The notes under the pieces: model-generated | The model's input: only the letters and a program-made list of their open reading frames with translations | Told to the model about the DNA's origin: nothing | Databases searched by the model: none | Made by a program: the position numbers and the translations under genes | Part shown: positions 1 to 9,855 of the stretch, piece after piece | Layout of the letters: every line of letters starts with the position of its first letter | How positions within the stretch are numbered: position 1 is the first letter of the stretch | Source of the DNA: Eucommia ulmoides | Lineage: Eukaryota; Streptophyta; Magnoliopsida; Garryales; Eucommiaceae | Direction of reading: 5' to 3' | NCBI GenBank assembly: GCA_016647705.1 | Contig: CM028335.1 | Location: 12,104,905-12,168,904, forward strand | Length of the DNA stretch: 64,000 nucleotides

Positions 1-268
1 AGATGTGGGGACCTTTGGATGAGGGGTTTCTAGTTTAGCAAGAGGCACCCCACCTTCAGCAGCAACTCTTTCTAACTATTCTTCGTCCTTCAGCTCTCTA
101 TATAAAAAAAGAAATCAATCTCTAGATCTTCCCTTATCACCAACCATTGGAAATGGTGGTAGCGAACCAATTGGATACTCCATTTCAAGCAGTCGAAATG
201 ATCCAAAAGCTTAATGAACTTCTCCTCGCTTTCATTCATCCTCTCTGGCATCTCTGCTGTTAGCTTCT
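1..268 (-). pseudogene. Fragment of antisense accessory ORF (left duplicate)
   Basis: This stretch is a near copy of 8151-8419, with only scattered substitutions. On the minus strand it encodes the same hydrophilic stretch of a coiled-coil protein that is more complete at 7514-12303. It runs off the left edge of the window, so more of this copy lies outside. It is joined at 268/269 to an LTR, and the five bases CTTCT at 264-268 are the target-site duplication seen beside the solo LTR of the right copy. The link to the larger ORF is seen directly; the function of the protein is unknown. Confidence 0.75.
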
Positions 269-1718
269 TGGTAGCGCGTGGAATACACCGTTGCTTACTC
301 TCGCAAGTATACGAGGTCTAAGTTTTAATATAGTGGATTTTTGAAGATCGGATATCGTTCCCACAGAAAAAAGTGTGAATAATTGAATACCGCAATTTAC
401 GTAGTCTCATGTTATCCGGACGATTAAAGAAATGATTTAAAAATAAACTAAGCTAAACTACAATTAGTGGGTTAATCCTAACTAAGTTGATTAACTAGGG
501 ATTGATTTCGTTCACTTAATATATGTTTGATTTCATTTAGTTAACAATAACGGAGTTTAGGTATCCGACAATCTCGGTTCGTAAACTCCTTCGCCACCTC
601 TTCTGAGTGTAAGATGGGGGAATACGCGACTTTATGTCAACGAAGAGGTCCTCCTCAATGTCTTAACGACTCTAGGCCGTGTGAGTCTTGACCCAACGTC
701 ATCGATTGCACACTAACTAACGCCCTCCAGGATCATTAAATCGTAAAGATGTGTTTACCCTAGTCCGAATCCAGGATTACCTCTTCCGAGTGTCAAACCC
801 TAGATTTTCAAATCCAACCCTAATACCATTACAAGCATACTAAGATCGTCATCAAATGATAAACAAAATCAAATTTAAAAGCAACAACCATTAAAGAAAT
901 ATATATTAAATAAAACGAGTATTTATATGAATTACATCTAACCCTAACTAATCTCTAATTAAACTAACATGTTCTTAGCCATTACAATATTAAATTAAGA
1001 GGATATCATCAACATCAATAATAAACATTAAGTACAAAGATGGAAACAAGGGAAGAAAAATCAAATTTCAAAGTGGAGTAGTCCACTTTTGCCAAAGAAC
1101 AATCCTCCCGAGCTTCCTTTTCTCCATTGATGAACTTCATCTTCTAGCTCTTCAAGAATTGGCCAAGAACACTTCCTAAAACTAATCTAATTTACTTCCT
1201 AAATTATCTAATCATAACTAACTTGGAAGGAACTCTCAAAACATGATTCGGTTCTAAAACATGATTGGTGGTCTTTTACAATTAGGGGAGAAAAGGGTTA
1301 AAAAGCAAGGTTTGGAAAATATTTTTAAAATATCTAAAATCAGATATTTCTGCACAGAGTGTCACTGCCTAGGCGGTGGTTGAGTCGGTTAAGCTTCTGT
1401 CGGATCTTCGCCTAGGCGGTGGCTGCTGGCACAACATTCTGACGTTTTCTCGCCTAAGCGGTGGTTGTCTCGCCTAGGCGGTAGTTCAACACTCCAACCT
1501 TCTACCTCTTTTCCGCCTAGGCGGTGGTCTTCATACACCGAAACCCAGTTCTTCACGTTTTGTTCACCGTTTCTCCACCGTTTTCGCTTGTTTATCGCTC
1601 GTTAACGTCCCTTCACCTGTTTTACATTAAAACAAACTAAAATGCAATTAAATATAACTAATACGCTTGAAAACTAACAAATTCGATTTCGAAATAGATA
1701 GGTATTTTACACCTATCA
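269..1718 (-). repeat. 3' LTR of element K (complete)
   Basis: 1450 bp. On the plus strand it begins TGGTAGCGCGTGGAATACAC and ends TTTTACACCTATCA; on the minus strand this gives normal TG...CA ends. It is nearly the same as the solo LTR at 8420-9855 and as the partial LTR at 6721-7159. Diverged relatives lie at 43452-44582 and 48120-49552. Positions 1363-1526 hold five copies of a palindromic motif around CGCCTAGGCG. Confidence 0.9.
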
Positions 1719-1733
1719 ATACCCCCAAACTTA
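1719..1733 (-). promoter_or_regulatory. Polypurine tract of element K
   Basis: Directly outside the LTR the minus strand reads AAGTTTGGGGGTAT and then the LTR start TGATAGG. This is the expected place and composition for the plus-strand primer of reverse transcription. Confidence 0.75.
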
Positions 1734-3453
1734 GAATTTTGCTAGTCCTCGAGCAAAACACTAACACTAAACTAAACTAACTAATGAACTAACCAACTAA
1801 AGATGAAAAACTTAAACAGAAAAGAAGTACATGCATGTAAATATAAAGTTCAATCGAAATGACCAATTTGTTCCTCCCTCAACATCCCTAAATCTGATCA
1901 AGTTCGGGAAATAACCCACACCAAGTGGTATTCTAGAATTTCAACGATCAATATCAATAAAAATCATTCTAGATCCATTTGAAGTGTGTGTATGAGAACT
2001 CAAATGTGTAACTATTCAAATACCGGATTGGATTATTCAATCGTTAAGCTTATAACTTAAACAGTTGAAGGGTTCAGGAAAACTATACGCTTGATTTGAG
2101 TCTACTATCCACTAATGTAGGCTCGGATATTCACAGAAATCAATAGGGCTTGGTTTGGCTTTGAAGAACAACCATGGGTATCACTGGAATTGAAAATAGA
2201 TAATCGTTTTAATTGAACGATGCCCGAGGTAAAATCACTTGTTGCTATCCTCTTTTATAACCCCACACATTTAAAGTACAACTCTGAATGAGAATTAAAA
2301 ATCCTTGTATTCACTTGTCGAAAGAAAAGAAAATGAAAACTATATTCACATTTTTATTTTATTTTTAACATATTCCTAAATTAATTCGAATTATTATAGT
2401 TTTAGGAGAGTACAAAAAGAAGTCAGAGAAACACACCCCCAAACTTATTCAAATTTATAAAATTTTAGAAATATGTAAAAGAAAGAAAAGATAGAAACAC
2501 CCCCCCCAAACGTATTTTAAGAGCGTGCAAAAAGAAATACGAAAGTGACAAGTGAATACGCTAATACCAAATCAATAAAAAATTATCAGAAACCCGACCG
2601 CTCACTTGATTTCACTCGATTTTGAATATTAGGCTTAGCAACATTGGGTTAGAAAAAATTTAAATAAAAAGAGTATTTGAATGTTTTCAGAATTGATTAT
2701 GTTATCGGCTTCGACAGGGGAAATAAGGAATGAAAGTTTTCAGGTTAGCTACAACGGTTCAAGCGAAAAAATGACGGCCTAAATCACGTCTCTGGAATTA
2801 CCTTACTTAGGATTCTGCCTCAAGTTTCCCCCAAATCAAGTTCTAGTTTCCTCATTTTCTATCATGAGCTTAATATTGAATAATCAGCGTCTAATTGTTT
2901 AGATTATTATACATTGAGTTCAAATGTCGTGCGATTTTAGGATCGAGATAATTTTTACCCAATTGACAAGTTAAGTACACAAAACACATAAGGAATGTAT
3001 TACCCCCGACCTCAATATACAATTAGGGGATAATTCTCATCATCAGGACTTGGCCCAAATGAACTCAACAACTAAACATGCAAATACAACTTCATACATA
3101 CACAATTCTAAACTAAATCTAATATTAATATCTAACACTACACATGGAAAAACAAAAATTAAACTAAACTAAATTAAAAATTTAAAAACCAAAACATTCA
3201 TTAAAATAATAAAATACATACATTAACATAATTTTGTACATACATTTTTTTGCATTTTGTTCAAAAAATAATAATGGTTCATCATTTTCTATAAAAAATC
3301 AAAATGGATGAACATCCACTAAACTAACATCCATTCCATCCCAATACATGCTTGAACAAAAGAGATGTTCCACTGTCAGCGAACCCAATAAACATATAGC
3401 ATTAATGCAAACAAAATGAGTTGAACACATACCTAGGGAATAAGAATTATTCC
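1734..3453 (-). other. Non-coding tail of element K with repeated G-tracts
   Basis: No coding potential was recognised. Purine-tract-like motifs of the TTTGGGGG type recur on the minus strand near 2447, 2502 and 2831, in addition to the true tract at 1719-1733. The rest is AT-rich, unique-looking sequence. Confidence 0.55.
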
Positions 3454-4548
3454 CTACTGTTCACCTGACGAGGAGTCATTACCGTCATCTCGTTGGAAAG
3501 GAGAGTGTGGTTTCTGTAGCAGATATGGCGGCACGGATGGCATCGGAGGGTAATCGCGCATCTCAAGGTCAAGGCCTTCGCAAATCATCCGTTGGACTTT
3601 ATTTTGCTGCCTCAAATATTGGTCTAGGAAAGAACTGATCTCGTATTGGTTTTGGAGGACGATCTGAAGCTTATTATATACCCTCTCCTGGGAGTTTTTA
3701 TTTCGGGCTTCGGAAGGTCCCTCCGTCTCGTTGGTTGGCTCTTCCCCTTCCTCAGGCTCGGGCTCGGCTGCCTCTTGCGCCCCGATCTTCCACAAACGGT
3801 TTATCTTTGACAGATCTAGTGGAATAATAGGGTGGTACAGGTTTCTCCCGGATACCGTTACTCCAGATAGCCGGAAAATATGGGTCAAAAGTGATGGAAA
3901 CGGGAGCCCACCCTTTACCATTTTCGTAGCATACATTATCAATGAGTAGATCAGGAATCCAACGTTGATTGCTTTTTCGATTTGAATTTTGTAGATCAAA
4001 AAGGCCCTGTCCTTTGAGACGTCTCAAAGATGTGATGTCGATAGGAGGTTTCCACAAATGAAATGGTGCCAGATTTTTGGAATTGGATTTAGGTATTTCA
4101 CTGAGGTAGCGACATTCGGTCCTTAGTGTTTCTACTTGATGACCCTATTTAAATCTGGTTCTTGGCTTTCAGTGGACCTCGGTGCCGATAGCCCAAAGAG
4201 ATCATTGATAAAATCAGGACTGAAGATGATCGACCGATTTTGAACTCTTGTTTGGTAGTCTACGGCCTCCATAGCGTTAGCGTAAAATTCCTTGACCAAA
4301 GCTACCTCGCCCAGGGGTGGCAATTTACAGAATTGCTCCCATTGGCAGCTTCGAATTTCTTGTTGAAATTCCGCCGGGAGATCCTCTATCAGACCGAAAC
4401 CACGTTGGCGTATGCATGTTCGAAAGGTTTCGTGGTCTTTGAAATGCTCATCCGCTTATTTTGATACAAAACGGTTGGCATCATAGTCAACTTCGGTCGG
4501 TACCCTGGGTTGCGAACTCGACCCTTCTCCTCTCGCCCTCTTCAGCAT
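3454..4548 (-). pseudogene. Broken 'plant transposon' ORF of element K
   Basis: On the minus strand an ORF starts with ATG at 4548 and opens with a basic, serine-rich leader. It meets an in-frame TAA about 30 codons in, then continues through a stretch with the motif VKEFYANAMEAVDYQTRV and the segment SIIFSPDFINDLFGL. This pattern is typical of the 'putative plant transposon protein' domain (Transposase_32-like, also annotated as envelope-like in plant retroelements). After about 4130 the frame shifts. The C-terminal part, from SKDRAFLIYKIQIEKAINVG to an acidic and then polar tail, is open from 3999 to 3454. At least one nonsense codon and one frameshift break it. The biochemical role of this domain is not established. 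A related domain lies in element C (58661-59514). Confidence 0.7.
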
Positions 4549-4751
4549 TTCCTAACAATCACAATCACAAAAAACCAATACAACCTCATCATATATGAAC
4601 AATTAAAAAACATGAACCTCCCAAATTACTTTGTCAAGAACACATACATCTCAAAACAAACACCCATTTGAACTTTTCAACCAAATTTCACAAATGTGAC
4701 ATACTATCTTAGTTCACATACTTAACCAATCCATTTAAACATGCTCATCAC

Positions 4752-4942
4752 TAGGGATGGTCATGGGCTTGGGGGCCCGCCCGGCCCGCCAAGCCCGCCC
4801 ACTATTTTTTAGGGCTTGGGTATGTGTTTTGAGCCCGTTGGCCGGGCTTGGACTATAAAAGTTAGGCTCGAGTAAAATTAGGGCCGGGCTTGGGCAAGGC
4901 CAATATTTTATAGGACCGGCCCGGGCCGGCCCGAGAATTTAA

Positions 4943-4980
<38 letters not shown>

Positions 4981-5060
4981 GTGGTCTTTTTTGGTTGTAG
5001 AAATGCATGGTAATGAATATGTTTGTGTAGATGAATCTTGTAGCAATGTATCAACTGCAG

Positions 5061-5092
<32 letters not shown>

Positions 5093-5314
5093 GGGTTTGA
5101 ATGTGATTGTGTTTGATTTGGGTTGATTTGGTTTGAAAAAAAAAAAATTATAGGGCCGGGCCGGCTCGAGGGTTGGGCTAAGGCCCTAATTATTTTGATA
5201 GGGCCGGGCTTGGAAATAAAAACAAGGCCCGAACTTAGGGCCGGGCCGGGCTAGGGCCGGGCACTTTTTTGTAATATCCTACCTAAAGCCCGGCCCGGCC
5301 CATGACCAACCCTA
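4752..5314. mobile_element. hAT-like MITE (family 1) inside element K
   Basis: 563 bp. Ends are terminal inverted repeats TAGGGATGGTCATGGGC and its partner ending GCCCATGACCAACCCTA. A perfect 8-bp target-site duplication CTCATCAC lies at 4744-4751 and 5315-5322, as expected for the hAT superfamily. The interior is built of GGCCGGGC-rich inverted segments, an AT dinucleotide run (about 4946-4977) and a T-run. There is no transposase. A longer relative lies at 51262-52460. Confidence 0.93.
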
Positions 5315-5407
5315 CTCATCACCAAGAATCAAACCAAAAACCCAAAGAACTTTGAAATCGTGAAAATAGGGTTAATGGGTTTTAGGTAAAACTTCAAAAT
5401 CCAATGA

Positions 5408-5438
<31 letters not shown>

Positions 5439-5766
5439 AATCATGCAAACCAACCAATAATTTCAACAACTAGACTAAATGTAAGGTAAAAGAAACTTAC
5501 TTGTTGAGAATTTACGGTCCAATCGAAAGAGAATGAAGAAAACGCACCGTTCACAGAAAAACCTAAAATTTCGGAAATAGGGGTGGAGATCCGATTCTTG
5601 GTGGTTGATTCGTGATGGAAATGACTTATTTTGGTAATGGAATGATGATTTTTGAGTTTTGGAACGGTTTGGCAGTGAGGTTTTAGAGAGAAGGTGGAGG
5701 TTTTTGGGGAAGGAGCCTTGCGATTTCAATTTTTGAATGAGCGGGTTTGTTTTAACTGCAGAAGGT

Positions 5767-5997
5767 CCACCGCCTAAGCGGTGGATTCACCGCATTAGCA
5801 GTGGAGCCCTTTTAAAAAAAACAAACCTTTCTGACGTTTATTCGCCTAGGCGAAGTTACGCCAGTGTGAAAAACATTGGGTTCTGATGTTAATCCGCCTA
5901 GGCGGTGGTTTTTTCGCCTAGGCGAATTTACGCTAGTGTAAAAACTCAGTCAACTGCACTATTTCCACCTAGGCGGTGGTTTCTAAGCCTAGGCGAA
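5767..5997. repeat. Cluster of CGCCTAGGCG-type palindromes
   Basis: At least seven copies of a self-complementary motif lie within 230 bp, including CCACCGCCTAAGCGGTGG (5767-5784, palindromic except at its centre) and CGCCTAGGCG near 5850, 5898 and 5915, plus CACCTAGGCGGTGG near 5967. The same motif forms a cluster in the LTRs of this family. Here it sits in the leader of element K, downstream of the primer site on the minus strand. Confidence 0.85.
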
Positions 5998-6569
5998 GTT
6001 ACGCTAGTGTGAAATTTTGCTGGATTTCTTCATGTTTTCACGACTTTTCTCTACGTCACTTACTTCCACTTCGTTCCTTAAATGGTTTTTAGCACAAAAC
6101 AAAACCCTAAATATCCAAACTCCTAAATTCACTTGTGAACACGTTCCGAAGCCATGCCAGCTTCCAAAAAGAATAAATAATAAAATAATTGGTTGCAAAA
6201 ATCGGGTAATTTGATACCCTGAGTTTCATTTCAAAAAAAAAAAATTGTGCTTGTGTTACCGTCCCCAGCTGGACTTTCGTGTTACTAAGTATTTTTCACC
6301 AAAATTCCCCATAGACAAGGAATTTGGGCTCAAATGCTCAGTCGGATCAAGATCATGAATTGAAGTCGGTTTCACTTCTCTGTCCTTATTATTTGCAATA
6401 AGCTCAATCTCGGGATTGACAATTAAGAATTCCAATCTTCTTCATCGTTTCTCGCACGGCTTGATCACATTAACACAATAAAACAAAAATTAAAATTAAA
6501 AACAAAACAAAATAAATGTCAGGATTAACAATCAACTACTTAGTCGCAATATCAACTTAAAATTCACAC

Positions 6570-6590
6570 AATTCCTCGGCAACGGAGCCA
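6570..6590 (-). promoter_or_regulatory. Second tRNA-Asp type primer binding site
   Basis: The minus strand reads TGGCTCCGTTGCCGAGGA, close to the plant tRNA-Asp primer site TGGCGCCGTTGCCGGGGA. It lies 124 bases inside the site that adjoins the LTR and is the better conserved of the two over its core. Confidence 0.65.
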
Positions 6591-6693
6591 AAAACTTGGT
6601 GCGTTGACGGGACTAGAATACGATACATTGCTTCTCTTATCTAAAACTTAAGTCCAGAGTCGTTACCGCGGTTCTCCAAAAATAACATCGAAA

Positions 6694-6714
6694 CAATCCC
6701 CGACAACAGGGCCA
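6694..6714 (-). promoter_or_regulatory. tRNA-Asp type primer binding site next to the 5' LTR
   Basis: The minus strand reads TGGCCCTGTTGTCGGGGATT, six bases after the LTR end. By my count it matches 17 of 21 positions of the tRNA-Asp 3' end complement. Three of the differences are of the kind left by methyl-cytosine decay. Confidence 0.75.
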
Positions 6715-6720
6715 AAAATA

Positions 6721-7159
6721 TGGTAGCGCATGGAATACACTGCTACTTATTCACGCAAGTATACGAGGTCTAAATTTTAATATAGTGGATCTTTGAAGAT
6801 TGGATATCGTTCCCATAGAGAAAAATGTGAATAATTGAATACCGCAATTTACGTAGTCTCATATTATCCTGACGATTAAAGAAATGATTTAAAATTAAAC
6901 TAAGCTAAACTACAATTAGTGGGTTAATCCTAACTAAGTTGGTTAACTAGGGATTGATTTCGTTCACTTAATACATGTTTAATTTCGTTTAGTTAACAAT
7001 AACGGAATTTAGGTATCCGACAACCTCAGTTCGTAAACTCTTCCGCCACCTCTTCCAAGTGTAAGACGGGAGAATACGTGACTTCGTGTCAACGAAGAAA
7101 TCTCCCTCAATGTCTTAACGACTCTAGGCCGTGTGAGTCTTAACCCAATATCATCGATT
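6721..7159 (-). repeat. 5' LTR of element K (truncated)
   Basis: The sequence matches the first 440 bp of 269-1718, starting at TGGTAGCGCATGGAATACAC. Similarity stops abruptly after CATCGATT at about 7159, so roughly 1 kb of this LTR is missing. The break point is joined to the downstream end of the accessory ORF region. Confidence 0.85.
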
Positions 7160-7513
7160 ACTGTGAATAAAGTTCGTATTCAAACATCTTGTTTACTCTA
7201 GCCAAAAAGCCTATGTTGGTTCATAACTAGTTTTGTACGCTACCAAGTTATGAAGGAAGGCAGGTAAAAGAAGAACAAACAAACATGCACAGCAGCAAGC
7301 AGCAATGGAAACAAATACCAAAACCCTTTCTTTTTTTTTCTTTTTTTTTTTTTTTTGTATAAAAAAAAAAAAGGGTACATCATTAAAAAATAAAATTTAA
7401 AAAAAAATAGAAAACTATTCATGATATTATATATATATAAAAGAATAGAAATCTGTTAAAAAAAAAAAAGTCTAAAAACTTCTTCTATGAAACCGGGGCT
7501 AATTTCAGTGACA
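7160..7513. other. Junction segment, low complexity
   Basis: This links the broken K LTR to the 3' end of the accessory ORF. It contains T-rich and A-rich runs (7327-7372, 7397-7410, 7457-7470) and no recognisable gene. It may be 3' untranslated sequence of the ORF that ends at 7514. Confidence 0.4.
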
Positions 7514-8419
7514 TCAATTCGACCTAGAAAAAAGGAGGGGGGGACCTAGCTCCTCAGAGTCCGAGTCAGAATGGTAGAAGTCATGTTCTTCGTACAAGTT
7601 GATCGCACGGACCAACTCTCGGATCTTCTCCTTCTTCTCCTTGTTTTTCTCCCCGAGCTTATCTTGCCTCTCCTTCATCAGGTCGGGATACTCTTTATGG
7701 AGATGCACATGACCCGATTGCTCACGAATCTCCTTATCTGCCCTATTCAGATTATCCCTAAGTTCCTAGAGCTGGGAGATGGCGTGAAAGTGAGCGGCCT
7801 CCATGGCTTAGAAGATGGCGCAGACGTCCTAGATGGCTCTGAGACGTGGATGCTCTTTGGAGAGGGTCTTCGCCATTGTCGTCAGGGCATGAAAGTTCTT
7901 ACCCAACTCAATCGCTTGTTGCCTTTTGTTCTGAATGGCCTCAAATGAAGAGGATAAGGACGGTGTCGACATAACTATGGGAGAAAATAGAAGGGAGAGT
8001 AAAGAAAAAGGTTTACGAAATTTCAAACAGAGCATGGACTTGATAATCCATTACCTGAGTTGAGGACTGCAATGTTTGAAGAAGAGCTGGACCAGAGATG
8101 AGCTGGCTAGAAGAGCTTGGGTCTGAGCTAGCTGTAGGCACCTCAACCGCAGATGTGGGGACCTTTGGATAAGGGGTTGCTAGTTTAGCAAGAGGTATCT
8201 CACCTTCAACAACAACTCCTTCTACCTATTCTTCGTCCTCCAGCTCCCTATATAAAAAAAAGAAATAAATCTCTAGATCTTCCCTTATCACCAACCCTTG
8301 GAAATGGTGGTAGCGAACCAATTGGATACTCCATTTCAAGGAGTCGAAATGATCCAAAAGCTTAATGAACTTCTCCTCGCTTTCATTCATCCTCTCTGGC
8401 ATCTCTGCTGTTAGTTTCT
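7514..8419 (-). pseudogene. Accessory coiled-coil ORF, C-terminal exons
   Basis: This is minus-strand sequence continuing the ORF from 9856 across the solo LTR. The upstream exon (8419 to about 8056) encodes a charged segment containing PERMNESEEKFIKLLDHFDS. It appears to end in CAACTCAG followed by GTAATG, and an acceptor CCCATAG lies at about 7970, just before an ATG that opens MSTPSLSSSFEAIQNKRQQ. Two in-frame stops follow before a lysine/glutamate-rich helix (7708-7514) ending in an acidic SDSDSEELGP tail. The splice sites are predictions from consensus only. The heptad-like charge pattern suggests a coiled coil. No enzyme motif is visible. Confidence 0.55.
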
Positions 8420-9855
8420 TGGTAGCGCGTAAAATACACCGCTACTTACTCTCACAAGTATACGAGGTCTAAATTTTAATATAGTGGATCTTTGAAGATC
8501 GGATATCGTTTCCACAGAGAAAAGTGTGAATAATTAAATACCGCAATTTACGTAGTCTCATGTTATCCTGACGATTAAAGAAATGATTTAAAATTAAACT
8601 AAGCTAAATTACAATTAGTGGGTTAATCCTAACTAAGTTGATTAACTAGGGATTGATTTCGTTCACTTAATATATGTTTGATTTCATTTAGTTAACAATA
8701 ACGGAGTTTAGGTATCCGACAATTTCGGTTCGTAAACTCTTGCGCTACCTCTTCCGAGTGTAAGACGGGGGAATACGCGACTTCATGTCAATAAAGAGGT
8801 CCCCCTCAATGTCTTAACGACTCTAGGCCGCATGAGTCTTGACCAAACGTCATCGATTGCACACTAACTAACGCCCTCTCGGGTCGTTAGATCGTAACGA
8901 TGTGTTTACCCTAATCCGAATCCAGGGTTACCTCTTCCGAGTGTCAAGCCCTAGATTCTCAAATCCAACCCTAATACCATTACAAACATACTAAGATCGT
9001 CATCAAATGATAAACACAATCGGATTTAAAAGCAACAACCGTTAAAGAAACATATATTAAACCAAACGAGTATTTACATGAATTACATCTAACCCTAACT
9101 AATCTCTAATTAAACTAACATGTTCTTAGCCATTACAATATTAAATTAAGAGGATATCATCAACATCAATAATAAACATTAAGTACAAAGATGGAAATAA
9201 GGGAAGAAAAATCAAATCTCAAAGTGGAGTAGTCCACTTTTGCCAAAGAACAATCCTCCCAAGCTTCCTCTTCTCCATTGATGAACTTCCTCTTCTAGCT
9301 CTTCAAGAATTAGCCAAGAACACTTTCTAAAAACTAATCTAATTTACTTCCTAAATTATCTAATCCTAACCAAGTTGGAAGGAACTCTCAAAACATGATT
9401 CGGCTCTAAAACATGATTGGTGGTCTTTTACAATTAGGGGAGAAAAGGGTTAAAAAGCAAGGTTTAGAAAATATCTTCAAAATATCTAAAAATAGATATT
9501 TCTGCGTAGAGTGTCACTGCCTAGGCGGTGGTTCACCGCCTAAGCGGTGGTTGAGTCGATTAAGCTTCTGTCGGATCTTCGCCTAGGCGGTGGTTTTCTC
9601 ACCTAGGCGGTGGTTCAGCACTTCAGCACTCCAACCTTCTGTCTCTTTTCCACCTTGGCGGTGGTCTTCATGCACCGAAATCTAGTTCTTCACGTTTTGT
9701 TCACCGTTTCTCCACCGTTTTCGCGTATTTATCGCTCGTTAACATCCCTTCACCTGTTTTACACTAAAACAAACTAAAATACAATTAAATATAACTAATA
9801 CGCTTGAAAACTAACAAATTCGGTTTCAAAATAGATAGGTATTTTACACCTATCA
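8420..9855 (-). mobile_element. K-family solo LTR inserted in the accessory ORF
   Basis: 1436 bp with TG...CA ends and high similarity to 269-1718. The flanking five bases are TTTCT (8415-8419) and CTTCT (9856-9860), a target-site duplication with one change. The left copy at 264-268 keeps CTTCT. No internal sequence remains, which is the usual outcome of recombination between two LTRs. Palindromic CGCCTAGGCG-type motifs cluster at 9515-9665. Confidence 0.92.

Larger units (their letters stand above)
269..7159 (-). mobile_element. Element K: non-autonomous Athila-like LTR retrotransposon
   Basis: Read on the minus strand, this element has a truncated 5' LTR (6721-7159), a tRNA-Asp type primer site (6694-6714), a long non-coding leader, one broken ORF (4548-3454), a non-coding tail with repeated G-tracts, a polypurine tract (1733-1719) and a complete 3' LTR (269-1718). 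LTR ends are TGATAGGTG and GCTACCA. No gag, reverse transcriptase or integrase is visible, so movement would depend on a related autonomous element. The tRNA-Asp primer and the TTTGGGGG purine tract fit the Athila lineage of Ty3/gypsy, but without pol this is inference. The left target-site duplication is CTTCT; the right end is lost. Confidence 0.8.

Noticed and set aside
1363-1526. CRISPR-like array in the CGCCTAGGCG cluster
   Set aside because: Repeats are short, palindromic and irregularly spaced inside LTRs of a plant genome; spacers are not of constant length and no cas gene is present.
6570-6714. tRNA gene at the tRNA-Asp-like sequences
   Set aside because: Only the 3' acceptor end is matched, at the position expected for a retroelement primer site; no cloverleaf upstream.
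7571-7948. 125-codon plus-strand open frame
   Set aside because: It lies antisense to the coiled-coil exons at 7514-8035, whose codon pattern and domain context are better; no family was recognised for the plus-strand reading.
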